DNA of 64,000 nt, from positions 558,001 through 622,000 of the forward strand of contig NZ_CP011040.1 of the NCBI RefSeq assembly GCF_000238255.3. Direction: 5' to 3'. Source of the stretch: Pseudoalteromonas spongiae UST010723-006 (GTDB taxonomy: Bacteria > Pseudomonadota > Gammaproteobacteria > Enterobacterales > Alteromonadaceae). Below are positions 1 through 8,667 of the stretch, one piece after another; position 1 is the first letter of the stretch; every line of letters begins with the position of its first letter. A model generated the notes under the pieces. That model worked only from the letters and a program-made list of their open reading frames with translations, was not told the DNA's origin and made no database searches. A program made the position numbers and the translations under genes.

Positions 1-1
1 G

Positions 2-3000
2 GTTAGCTGTGGCATTCGTTACCGTTAAGGTATCACCATCTACATCATGGGTATAAGGGCTGGTATCAACAATCTCGTTTTTGCTGTCTTCTGCAACCGT
101 TAGCGAAGCAGTTTCTGCGGTAGGTAGATCATTAACTGGTGTCACTGTAACGGCAATCTTTGCGTTTAATTCGGTTTCACCATCACTTACCACGAAAAGG
201 ATTTCATCGTCACCAAAGTAATTTTCATTTGGTTTGTAAGTGAACTGTCCGTTACCGGCATCAATTAATTGGCCGTTTGTTGCAACTGGGTTGCCAATAA
301 TTGAAAGTGCTTCACCTTCTGGATCAGTTACGCCTTCTAGCAAGTTAATATTGGTAATCTCAACATCTTCTTTTGTTGTAAGCGTGCGTTCTGTTTGACG
401 TGGTTCATCATTTACAGCCGCAATTTCAACGGTAACTTGGCTTGTTGCTACGCCACCACGACCATCGCTAATGCTATAAATGATAATATCTTTACCATTG
501 TAATCAGCTTTTGGTTGATAGTTGATACTGTTGTCGTCGTTTACAGTCACTACGCCGTGTAATGATGTAGGCGTACCTAAAATAACCAGCGGATCGAAGT
601 TTGGATCTTCGTCGTTTGCGATAATCGCAATTGATTCAGCGAACTCATCTTCATTGATTTCAAGGGTATCTGGGTTTGCGATCGGCTCGGCATTGTCATC
701 GTCATTAATAAATACATTGCCAACCACGTTATCTACCACTAACGCAAAGCTTTCAGACTGCTCAAACTCGTCATTCGTAAGTGTTGCTACTTTAACAAGT
801 ACAGTATCTGTGTTTTCAGGTAACGTAATATCTTGTGTTGAAGCAAGTAAAACGGTTTGCCAGCTCTGGCCTAAGTCAAAGCTGACCTCAACGGTTGTAT
901 CGTAATCTTCTTGTGCAAGCGCATTACCGTCAACTAACTGGAACGGGAAGCTAATTTCGCGTTCTACTTTGCTATCTAACGTAACCTCAAATGTGGTTGT
1001 AGCACCTTCTGACACAGGATCTGGCATTGCTATAACCGACATTACTTGTGGTTTTGGTGCTGTGCCGTCAGTTACTGATACTGCTTTAGCGTGTTTGCTG
1101 GTTTCTTCAAACCATGCCGATAGCTCATAAGCTTCATTTTCTTCAACCCTATCATCAACTAAAGAGGTTACTTTAATTAATACATTTTGAATTTCAGCTG
1201 GTACGTTAACCGATTTATTTTCAACCAGCGACATTTCTTGCCAGGTAACGCCGTTATCAAGTGAAACGTATCCTGAATTTAAGAAGTCGTCATTGGTAGT
1301 ATCATTTAAACCAATCACATTGAAGCTGAGTGATTGTGATTTCTCTAACTTACGGTCAAACACAACATTGAAAGTGACTTCTTCACCTTCCATCATTGGA
1401 TTTTTATCAGTGCTGATAAAATCAATTACCGCATTTTTAGGCGTCGCATCAATAAGTAATACTGGCGCTTCAATTAAATCGAGTTGCTCTTGCTGAGTCC
1501 ATGCATGTAATTGCAGGGTTTCAATTTCTTCGTCTGCGTGTTGATCTTTAATAATCGATACGCGAACAAGGAAATCTTGCGTATCTTTTTCAAGCAAGAA
1601 TGAATTCGCTGCGCTAAGGTCGATTGTCTGCCAGAAAGCGCCATCGTCAAATGAGAATTCAGCTTGAGAATCAAAGTCGTCATTTGCTGTTGCGTCGTCT
1701 GACTTTAATTCTACAAATACGTTTTGTGTCGTGAATACTTGTTTATCTAAACTTAACTCAAATACCGCGTAGTTGCCTTCAGCAACTTCATACTCTCGCG
1801 GTGCATTTTCGATTAAGCGTGCCGGTATAGAATTTGGGTTATCCAGAATTTGCGCTGCAATAGTGTCTTCATTCACGCTGAAGTTATATGTTTCGGTGTC
1901 TTCAGCTTCTTCGTCTGCTAATGTTGCAACCTTAACCTTAAACTGATTAATTCCCTCTGGAATAGTGATTTCCAACTCATTGGTAATCGTTGTGGTTGTC
2001 CACGTGCTACCGTTATCAGTACTGTAGTTTACCTCGGTAGCATAGTCTTTATTTTGTATTGCAGAGTCATCTTTCAACGCCAGCTTATAAACAGCAGGTG
2101 CACTGGTAGCTTCCGCTAATACCACCGTAAATAAGTGTGGTTCACCCTCGATTACTTGTTTTGTATCAAGAAAAATGCCAGCTACTTCTGGTGCAGTGTG
2201 CTGAACTTCATTTTCGATGATAAGCGCCTGCGCTTTACGGTCGATACCGTCGTCTTTACCCCAAGCTGCAATTACTAGCTGCTCTTGTTGTTCGTCAAGA
2301 GTGTCGTTAGCAGTTGTCACTTTTACATCAAAACAACGCAATCCTTGTGGCACTGCAACCGTGGCAGTATTCGATAGGTCAATTTGAGTGTTAAATGTGA
2401 TACCTTGATCGAAGCTGATATATGCAACAGGGTCAATGTCGGCAAGCACCGCAGTGTCAGGATTTACTTCTAAATAATAGTCTTGTGTTTGTGTAGTGGT
2501 ACCGTCTAGGCACACATTGAATAGTGCTGAGTTACCTTCAGATACTTTAAATGGCGTTGCCGTAATGCTACTTACTTCAGGGAAGTCATCGCTATTTTCG
2601 GTGCGATCTGAAATGGTAACTGTTGTTGTTTGTGTATCCGTGCCACCGCTAATTAAATAGGCAGCTAGATTGAAATCTTCGCTGTTTTCTACTTCATCGT
2701 CGCGCAAAGTATGCACGCGAACATCTACATATTCAGTGCCTTCAGGAATAAGAGGGCGTTGTTTTGATGATAAATCGTATTCCATTGGCCACGTAATGCC
2801 GCCATCAAGCGAGATTTCTGCATTTGGATTGTAATCTCGTTGCGCGGTTGCTGCGCCATCATTTAAACGCAAACGTAGTTTTGCATCATCATTAAGTGGT
2901 TGATTAAACAGAACTCTAAAGGTTACAAATTCACCTTCTTCTACATTACTATCGAGCGCAAAAACCGAATGCACCGCGTCTTTTGCTAATTCAAGATCTG

Positions 3001-4558
3001 CGTCTTCGTCATGAATGCGGATAATTTCAAATTCATGATCAGATTGGTCAGCACGGTGCCATGCATTAAGTTTTAATGCTTCAAAACCTTCGTCAATATC
3101 ATCTTCATAAGATTCAAATTGGATATCAACATAGCGACCACCTGGTGGTACCAAAATTTCTTTGCGCGAAGATAAGTCAACGTTTTGTACAAAGGTTTCA
3201 CCACGGTCGAATGAAATATTCGCGTTGGCTGAAAAGTCATCGCCCATCGTTGCCGAAAGTGCGTCAAGCTCAAGGTTTAGTAGAGTTGGCAGTACTAAAT
3301 CTTTATTGAACTTCAAACGGAATTTAATAGTGCGGCCTTCTTCAACAAGGTCATCAGTATGACGTGAATAAACTGCGTTGACGCGAAGATCACCTTGGTT
3401 ACTTGATGGGTCGAGAATATCTTGATTGAGTGTTAGGCGATCCGACAGTGTATCTCTGTGCCATGCTTCGAGTGTGAAGTATTCTGTATCTTCATCTTTG
3501 CCGTCATCATTTAAATCAAGCAAAATATCGATATGACGACCACCTGGCGGTACCGAGATCTTTTGTGGGCTCGCTAAGTCCACTAAATACGGATAGCTTT
3601 CGCCACGGTTAAATGAAATAAACGCTGTGGTATTAAAATCTTGCCCTTTTTGTGCGGTACCGCTGCTTAATTTTAAGTTTAAATCTTTGTCATCATCGAG
3701 GATTTTGTTGAATTTCACGCGGATGTGCGCTTCATCACCTTCTTCAGGGCTTTTATCTAGGCTGTAAATTGCACTGATTTTATAGTAGCTGTCTTCACCA
3801 CCAGATTGGTCTGAACCATCGCTGCCACAGTTAGCCGATGCTAAATCGGTAAAACGATGAGTACTGGTTGATAAATAGCTGAGTGATGATTTACCCATGT
3901 CGTAAGCGAAAAATTCAGAGCCACCTAAATTATCCTGACGTGAGAAAATTAATTCGCCTACCTGGTTTTTAGCGGCCCCTGTCGCTAATGCTAGGTTATG
4001 CTGGTTAACAATCTCAACGGTTAACGCTGTTGTATCAATGCGATACAAACTGTTTTTACTGACTAAATATAAGTCGTCGCCAATAAAGGTTAAATCACCC
4101 CAGTTTTTATCTTGTTCATTGCGAAAGCCTGTAAGCTCTCCATAAATTGCGACATAACCTGTCGTTGGATCTATGGTAAATAAGGTATCGTCGTGTGCGG
4201 CCCACAGTAAATTTTGGCTCGGATCGCTTACCAAGCGGTAAGTGAATTTAGTTTTACCAACCTGATGATGTGAACCCGAGTTAATATCATAATATGCAAG
4301 GTAACTGTGGCCATTATTTTGTGGAACTGAAACATAATATAAACGCTGTGACGCTTTATCGAGTGCGATTGCGGCAGAATCATAAAGTGCGATTGAGTTT
4401 GACAGGCTTTGACCTGTGTATTCATCTAGCTTATGAATAACACCTTGGCCTGCATCACTGGCAATACCATAAATCGGGCTGTGGCATTGTGAATAGGCTG
4501 AAAAACCTGACGTAGCAAGGGCTGCACATACAAGTGTTCTGACAGCGTTTAGTTTCAT
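2..4558 (-). CDS. Giant secreted repeat protein, N-terminal part (Calx-beta-like and tandem-95-like repeats)
   Basis: The reading frame is open without a stop from the ATG at 4558 to the left edge, giving about 1519 residues of an incomplete protein. The start has GGAG about 5-6 bases upstream and a signal peptide (MKLNAVRTLVCAALATSGFSA). Residues ~24-245 resemble a beta-propeller head (repeated LYYVSV, YDINSG, LYRIDTT strands). Eight repeats of about 130 residues then begin near 261, 393, 528, 658, 790, 911, 1040 and 1170. Each carries EEGE or SEGN, an ISFDxGxxW-like strand, a VPxG turn, an acidic DDExExxE stretch and usually a closing AW; these look like Calx-beta-type domains. From ~1286 come at least three cadherin-like repeats (NEDEFAESI, KEDVEITN, AEDSKNE), as in large adhesins. 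Calcium-dependent adhesion or matrix function is inferred. The C-terminus and any sorting signal lie outside the window. Confidence 0.85.
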   Translation of the reverse strand, partial: MKLNAVRTLVCAALATSGFSAYSQCHSPIYGIASDAGQGVIHKLDEYTGQSLSNSIALYDSAAIALDKASQRLYYVSVPQNNGHSYLAYYDINSGSHHQVGKTKFTYRLVSDPSQNLLWAAHDDTLFTIDPTTGYVAIYGELTGFRNEQDKNWGDLTFIGDDLYLVSKNSLYRIDTTALTVEIVNQHNLALATGAAKNQVGELIFSRQDNLGGSEFFAYDMGKSSLSYLSTSTHRFTDLASANCGSDGSDQSGGEDSYYKISAIYSLDKSPEEGDEAHIRVKFNKILDDDKDLNLKLSSGTAQKGQDFNTTAFISFNRGESYPYLVDLASPQKISVPPGGRHIDILLDLNDDGKDEDTEYFTLEAWHRDTLSDRLTLNQDILDPSSNQGDLRVNAVYSRHTDDLVEEGRTIKFRLKFNKDLVLPTLLNLELDALSATMGDDFSANANISFDRGETFVQNVDLSSRKEILVPPGGRYVDIQFESYEDDIDEGFEALKLNAWHRADQSDHEFEIIRIHDEDADLELAKDAVHSVFALDSNVEEGEFVTFRVLFNQPLNDDAKLRLRLNDGAATAQRDYNPNAEISLDGGITWPMEYDLSSKQRPLIPEGTEYVDVRVHTLRDDEVENSEDFNLAAYLISGGTDTQTTTVTISDRTENSDDFPEVSSITATPFKVSEGNSALFNVCLDGTTTQTQDYYLEVNPDTAVLADIDPVAYISFDQGITFNTQIDLSNTATVAVPQGLRCFDVKVTTANDTLDEQQEQLVIAAWGKDDGIDRKAQALIIENEVQHTAPEVAGIFLDTKQVIEGEPHLFTVVLAEATSAPAVYKLALKDDSAIQNKDYATEVNYSTDNGSTWTTTTITNELEITIPEGINQFKVKVATLADEEAEDTETYNFSVNEDTIAAQILDNPNSIPARLIENAPREYEVAEGNYAVFELSLDKQVFTTQNVFVELKSDDATANDDFDSQAEFSFDDGAFWQTIDLSAANSFLLEKDTQDFLVRVSIIKDQHADEEIETLQLHAWTQQEQLDLIEAPVLLIDATPKNAVIDFISTDKNPMMEGEEVTFNVVFDRKLEKSQSLSFNVIGLNDTTNDDFLNSGYVSLDNGVTWQEMSLVENKSVNVPAEIQNVLIKVTSLVDDRVEENEAYELSAWFEETSKHAKAVSVTDGTAPKPQVMSVIAMPDPVSEGATTTFEVTLDSKVEREISFPFQLVDGNALAQEDYDTTVEVSFDLGQSWQTVLLASTQDITLPENTDTVLVKVATLTNDEFEQSESFALVVDNVVGNVFINDDDNAEPIANPDTLEINEDEFAESIAIIANDEDPNFDPLVILGTPTSLHGVVTVNDDNSINYQPKADYNGKDIIIYSISDGRGGVATSQVTVEIAAVNDEPRQTERTLTTKEDVEITNINLLEGVTDPEGEALSIIGNPVATNGQLIDAGNGQFTYKPNENYFGDDEILFVVSDGETELNAKIAVTVTPVNDLPTAETASLTVAEDSKNEIVDTSPYTHDVDGDTLTVTNATAN

Positions 4559-4906
4559 AGGGGGCTCCAACTGGCTAACAGAGTAAAATATAAAGAAATT
4601 TTTTCCGAGATTTTACGTTAAGTTGAAACGTAATGAAAATGTTTGTCGTAAAAAATGATTAGAAAATTATTACACTTTATAACAGCTAAAATTATTCTAA
4701 GCACTTTAGATACTTGAGACCAAAGCCAGTAAGCTTAGGGGAAGTAGGGAAAGTGCGTGCTTAACAGTAGCTGTTTATAAAGATGTTTTGCATTGATCTA
4801 TCGCAAAAATGTAAATAATAAAATACAGAAACCTTAATTTCTATATGGATATTTTTAATTGCTAATTTCTTGATTAGTTGCATGTTATCGAGCAAGCAGG
4901 GGAATA
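4559..4906. other. AT-rich upstream region of the giant secreted protein
   Basis: No coding frame is convincing here. The stretch lies between the start of the giant protein and the left end of the mobile element, so it must hold that gene's promoter unless transcription starts further away. It is rich in A/T runs. I cannot assign a -35/-10 pair with confidence. Confidence 0.4.
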
Positions 4907-5056
4907 CTAGGGTCTGTTGATCTTTGCTGTTCTATTTTTGTTTTCAGCCCTAAACCACCTACTTCAGTAGGTGGTTATCATTTAAAGGGCTTTGCCTGTA
5001 AATGCTACTCATGTTAAATCCAAAGTGATTTTTAGCGAAGTCATAGAGGATAAAAC

Positions 5057-5497
5057 ATGAGTAGATATGAACAAGCATCGCATGTATTTTGGCGGTGTCA
5101 ATATCATGTAGTTTGGACTCCGAAATATAGGTTTCGGATTTTGAAAAATAAGCTTGGTAAGGATGTTTATCGTAGTATTTACGTTTATTGTAAGCAGTTA
5201 GGGTGTATTGTTTTAGAGTTAAATGTACAAGTTGACCATGTCCATTTAGTAGTGAAAGTTCCTCCGAAGCTTTCAATTTCTCAGTTAATGGGAGCTCTGA
5301 AAGGAAAAATAGCCTTAAAGTTATTCAATAAATATCCGCATTTACGGAAAAACAAGTTATGGGGTAATCACTTTTGGCAAAGAGGTTACTTTGTTGATTC
5401 AGTAGGGATTAATGAAGAAATAATAAGACGTTATGTTAGGCACCAAGAAACACGTGAACGCCAGGAAGAAGATTCACAAATGCGGTTAATGGATTGA
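5057..5497 (+). CDS. tnpA: IS200-family transposase TnpA (HUH, Y1)
   Basis: The 146-residue protein has the usual length of IS200/IS605 TnpA, a single-strand DNA transposase acting on hairpin ends. The HUH motif is H61-V-H63 in VQVDHVHLVV, and the likely nucleophile is Y126 in EIIRRYVRHQE, placed as in the family. The N-terminal HVFWRCQYHVVWTPKYR stretch is typical. AGAGGA lies about 7 bases before the ATG. The gene appears intact and is followed directly by a GC-rich hairpin (5500-5517). It sits between the left and right hairpin ends, so the element may still be mobile. Confidence 0.93.
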   Translation: MSRYEQASHVFWRCQYHVVWTPKYRFRILKNKLGKDVYRSIYVYCKQLGCIVLELNVQVDHVHLVVKVPPKLSISQLMGALKGKIALKLFNKYPHLRKNKLWGNHFWQRGYFVDSVGINEEIIRRYVRHQETRERQEEDSQMRLMD

Positions 5498-5499
5498 AA

Positions 5500-5517
5500 G
5501 CCCCCTTTTAGGGGGGC
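5500..5517 (+). terminator. GC hairpin after tnpA
   Basis: gccccc, tttta and gggggc form a strong stem just after the tnpA stop. There is no long T-run, so it may act as a transcription block or an RNA structure rather than a classical terminator. Confidence 0.5.
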
Positions 5518-5934
5518 AACACAAAGCCACCTTCTTTAGAAGGTGGATGTTTTACTCTGTTTGAGCGTGCTTTTATCGCGGCGCTCGATGTGTGGCCTAG
5601 TAATCTAAGCGAATATCGAGCAAAGCTTCCGCGTCCTGCTCACGCCCCTTACCTACATCCATATAGGCAACAATGAGAAAAGTGCGCTCAAAAGAACCGT
5701 TCGGCAGCGCTTGATTGGCTTTTCTACTGTGTTATCGGCTGGCCCACATAGAATAACTATGCCACGCAGCCTCTGCCTTGTATAAAACCCAATCAAACTG
5801 CTGCAAAAACGAACTTGAAAGGTCAACAGACCCTAGGTGTTTTACAAAGGTAGATTGATTGTTTTGAACGTAATTCGTCACGTTGCTAAAAGTACAGATG
5901 TTTGCGCTTTAGCGAGTAAGTAGCGCTTGATGCG

Positions 5935-6417
5935 CTACTTATTGCGTTTTTTCCAACCATTAAAGCGTGCATGTACGCCACGAGTAAGTGAGGTAAAATA
6001 GTCTTCTAGCACGTCTACACCGTATAAAATAACGACCACTAAAATACTCAATTTAATTGCACCTAGTTCGCCCGAAATATCAATCGCAACACCTATTGCG
6101 GCGAGTACCCAAATAGTTGCAGCTGAGGTAACTCCAACCACAATACCGTCTTTGGCAAGCATAACGCCGGCACCTAAAAAGCCAACGCCAGTGACAACTT
6201 GTCCGATGATACGCGATGTATCAGTGACATCATTATTTAGTGAGTTTGACGCAGCAATAAACATGTAAGTACCAAGCACAATAAGGGCTGATGTTCGAAT
6301 CCCCACAGGCTTGCCGCGCAGTTGACGTTCTAAGCCAATAATAAAGCCGCAACAAATTGCAGCGCCAACTTTTGTCCATTGAAATGGGCTTATTGATAAA
6401 TAACTAATAATATCCAA
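5935..6417 (-). CDS. MgtC/SapB-family inner-membrane protein
   Basis: The 160-residue hydrophobic protein matches the MgtC/SapB N-terminal membrane domain: CCGFIIGLERQLRGKPVGIRT, then ALIVLGTYMF, VVTGVGFLGAGVML and GVTSAATIWVLAAIG, giving about four to five transmembrane helices. The C-terminal soluble domain of classical MgtC is missing, as in many short SapB-type members. Its role is unclear; family members affect Mg2+ limitation and membrane homeostasis. The only possible start is TTG at 6417, because an in-frame stop lies just upstream. It begins 15 bases after the stop of the CorC/HlyC-like gene, so the two are probably co-transcribed. Confidence 0.85.
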   Translation of the reverse strand: MDIISYLSISPFQWTKVGAAICCGFIIGLERQLRGKPVGIRTSALIVLGTYMFIAASNSLNNDVTDTSRIIGQVVTGVGFLGAGVMLAKDGIVVGVTSAATIWVLAAIGVAIDISGELGAIKLSILVVVILYGVDVLEDYFTSLTRGVHARFNGWKKRNK

Positions 6418-6432
6418 TTGTTATCCATGTTA

Positions 6433-7761
6433 TTACGTATTCGCATCAGTTTGATGCTGTGGTTTAGGGTCAATTAATGTTTCATCGAGCAGACGAGTGA
6501 TCAGCAGCTGATCAACTCGAATGCCATCGATATCTACTGCTTCAAATTTATAACCTGCATGAGTGACAAAATCTGCGCGCTTTGGAATGCGTTTCATCAA
6601 GTAAATAATAAACCCAGCTGTTGTTTCGTACTGATTTTCATCAGGGAATTCATCAATTTCAAGCAACTTCATTAAATCAACTATAGGCGTAGCACCATCT
6701 ACAAGCCACGAATTTGCGTCGCGTTTAACAATTTGCTCTTCACCATCAAATTGCACTAAATCCCCCATAAAACAACTCATTAAATCCTTAATGGTGACAA
6801 CACCAACAATTAGCGCGTATTCATTTACCACTACAGCAAATTGGGTCGATGCCGATTTAAACGCATTTAGCGCCTCTGATAGCGTTAAGGTTTCGGGTAA
6901 GTAAACAACCTCTTTAGTTAAAATATCGGGATTAAGGTGTGCTTTACCCGTTTCAAGAATTTGTTTAAGAATTACTTTAGATTCAATCGTGCCAACAAGC
7001 TTATCTAATTGGCCATCACATACTAAAAATTGATTGTGCGGATGCGCTAAAATCTTGCTGCAAATACTCTCGCTATCTTCGTTAATATCAAAAAAGACAA
7101 TCGATTCACGCGTCGTCATAACCGTTGGCAAAGTGCGTGCTTCTAATTCAAACACGTTGCCAATTAAACGATACTCTTGCTGTTGCAATGAACCATCTTG
7201 TGCACCCGCTTCCATTACCGCCACAATGTCTTCCGTTGTAACGATTTCTTCTCGCTGGGTCGGTAGCTTAAAAATCCGCAGAACAATATTGCTAATACCA
7301 TTAAATAAAATCACAAAAGGTGTTAGTGCAAGTGTTAACCAATTCATTAAGTTAACCACTCGTAACGCGACCGTTTCGGGCATAATCATGGCAATGCGTT
7401 TAGGCAATAGGTCAGCAAACAAAATAAACAGCGATGTAATAATCAAAAACGACAGTAAAAAGCTAATTTGTCCTGCTAAATCACCGGTATACACTAGGCT
7501 AACCAGCTCTGATGTGTAAGGTGTTAAGGTTTGCTCGCCAATTATCCCGCCAAGAATGGCAATCGCGTTTAACGCGATTTGGATCATCGCAAAAAATCCG
7601 CCGGGCTGTTCTTGCAACTTAAGCACTGCATTAGCATTTTTGCTGCCTTCGTCAGCCATAACACGTAACTTAATTTTACGGGCGGCAGCAATAGCTATCT
7701 CCGACATAGCGAACAACGCGCCGAACAGAATAAGCAAACTAATACCCAATAAATCACTCAT
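6433..7761 (-). CDS. CNNM/CorC-HlyC family membrane protein with CBS pair
   Basis: Starting at the ATG at 7761, which has GGAG seven bases upstream, the protein has 442 residues. A start at 7845 would add 28 residues with no supporting ribosome site. Order: DUF21 membrane domain (SLLILFGALFAMSEIAIAAA onward, three to four helices), a pair of CBS motifs (TRESIVFFDIN... and VVYLPETLTLSEALNAF... ending VVTIKDL), and a CorC_HlyC C-terminal domain (ETTAGFIIYLMKRIP, then RVDQLLITRL). Such proteins are linked to Mg2+ or other divalent-cation transport; the hemolysin name is historical. Pairing with an MgtC-like gene downstream supports a cation or membrane-stress role. Confidence 0.9.
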   Translation of the reverse strand: MSDLLGISLLILFGALFAMSEIAIAAARKIKLRVMADEGSKNANAVLKLQEQPGGFFAMIQIALNAIAILGGIIGEQTLTPYTSELVSLVYTGDLAGQISFLLSFLIITSLFILFADLLPKRIAMIMPETVALRVVNLMNWLTLALTPFVILFNGISNIVLRIFKLPTQREEIVTTEDIVAVMEAGAQDGSLQQQEYRLIGNVFELEARTLPTVMTTRESIVFFDINEDSESICSKILAHPHNQFLVCDGQLDKLVGTIESKVILKQILETGKAHLNPDILTKEVVYLPETLTLSEALNAFKSASTQFAVVVNEYALIVGVVTIKDLMSCFMGDLVQFDGEEQIVKRDANSWLVDGATPIVDLMKLLEIDEFPDENQYETTAGFIIYLMKRIPKRADFVTHAGYKFEAVDIDGIRVDQLLITRLLDETLIDPKPQHQTDANT

Positions 7762-8033
7762 TTCATTCTCCAAACTAGATGTGAGCATAATTGACCAATT
7801 CGCGTTACGAGTTAATTTTTGCACAGTCCGGTGGAGAAGCAGCAATCACGTATTAGTTGCTGCATTTTCACGCCTTGGGTGACGCTTTTAGTGCTTTCAG
7901 CAGTGTTTTTAGGCTTAAAAACATGCGAATTGGAATTTATCTGAAAGGTGATAAAAGCGCGCAATTATTATGCAAAATAAAGCGCGCTGCAATCTATTTT
8001 TTAATAATTAAATTTTCATTAAAAAACAAAGTT

Positions 8034-8588
8034 TTAAGGGCGTTTCTGCGGGGCGCTATTAAAAACTTTTCCCGCAATAAGTCCGGCAATAAAACCAAAG
8101 AAATGACTGCTCCAACTCACACCTGGAATAAATTGGGTAAGAGAGTAAATTACACCGGCGTATAAAAAACAGATGATAATGGCGAGGATCAGATTAAAAA
8201 TATTCCGGCTAAATATGGCATTGCTTAGAATATACGCAATAAGGCCAAATACCATGGTACTTGCACCCGCGTGATATCCGTCAAAGGCAAACACCCATAC
8301 TGCGCTACCCGCAACAATTGAAATAAATAAGTACACTAATAAAAAGCGCTTTAATCCTTGTTGTAATGTAATAAACGCAAGCACTGCGAGCGGAGCCGCG
8401 TTTGATAATAAATGTTGCCAGCTGTGATGGATCCACGGCGCAAAGATAATTCCTGCTAACCCGTTTAGCGTTCTGGGGTAGATACCTAGCCCTGATACCG
8501 CGCCTTGGCTAATGGCATTTACGAGTTGCACACTGAACAAAATAGCAAGTAGTGCAAAAATAATTCTTATAGGTTGCTTTATATGCAT
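8034..8588 (-). CDS. Rhomboid-family intramembrane serine protease
   Basis: The 184-residue protein has about six hydrophobic segments. Rhomboid features are GIYPRTLNGLAGI before the second segment, the H-x3-N pair H59/N63 (HHSWQHLLSN), the catalytic serine S110 in HAGASTMVFG, and H162 in SWSSHFFGFIAG in the last helix. The serine motif is GAST rather than the common GxSG, while the Ser/His dyad is kept. It lacks the SGxLHG signature of rhombosortases as I recall it, so it is more likely a general rhomboid. It stands alone on this strand between the CorC-like gene and a hydrolase gene. The substrate is unknown. Confidence 0.88.
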   Translation of the reverse strand: MHIKQPIRIIFALLAILFSVQLVNAISQGAVSGLGIYPRTLNGLAGIIFAPWIHHSWQHLLSNAAPLAVLAFITLQQGLKRFLLVYLFISIVAGSAVWVFAFDGYHAGASTMVFGLIAYILSNAIFSRNIFNLILAIIICFLYAGVIYSLTQFIPGVSWSSHFFGFIAGLIAGKVFNSAPQKRP

Positions 8589-8667
8589 GATGCGTTTTAT
8601 GCGTAGTTATGTACGTTGTTTGATTTGTAGTTACTCACTCTATCGTTTTCAATGGTATTGGCAACCA

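Larger units (their letters stand above)
4946..5556 (+). mobile_element. IS200-type insertion sequence (single tnpA, hairpin ends)
   Basis: A single HUH transposase gene is bounded by subterminal hairpins and has no inverted terminal repeats, as in the IS200/IS605 superfamily. The left-end hairpin is accacctact/agtaggtggt (4954-4963 with 4966-4975), nested in an outer agccctaaa/tttaaagggct pairing. The right-end hairpin is ccaccttct/agaaggtgg (5527-5535 with 5538-5546). The two hairpins share the ccacct/aggtgg core. No tnpB is present. Exact cleavage points are not determined, so the boundaries are approximate. Confidence 0.75.
4907..5836. mobile_element. Short IR-bounded element (IS5-like ends) interrupted by an IS200-type element
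   Basis: CTAG at 4907-4910 and 5833-5836 flanks inverted ends: ggtctgttgatcttt from 4911, and its near-perfect inverse ending at 5832 (reading inward, ggtctgttgacctttc). The flanking CTAG suggests a 4-bp target duplication, and a GG start with a YTAR-type target is typical of IS5-group elements; the family assignment is inference. Apart from the IS200-like insert, only about 35 bp on the left and about 280 bp on the right belong to the outer element. That is too little for a transposase, so it looks like a non-autonomous MITE-like copy or a deletion derivative. A short open stretch (about 38 codons from ~5550, stop near 5668) has no recognisable product. Confidence 0.7.

Noticed and set aside
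522..905. Plus-strand open frame of 127 codons
   Set aside because: It lies inside the continuous minus-strand frame of the giant repeat protein, has low-complexity Ser/Val composition and no ribosome site; it is a shadow.
5918..5940. Hairpin at the end of the MgtC-like gene
   Set aside because: A 9-bp stem is present but it includes the stop codon and has no T-run on the coding strand, so it was not called a terminator.
7034..7519. Plus-strand open frame of 161 codons
   Set aside because: Opposite the CorC/HlyC-like gene, which has clear domains; no family features on this strand.
8034..8588. Rhombosortase partner of the GlyGly-CTERM cyclophilin
   Set aside because: The serine motif is GASTMVFG, without the SGxLHG form expected of rhombosortases, and the gene is far from the substrate; kept as a general rhomboid.
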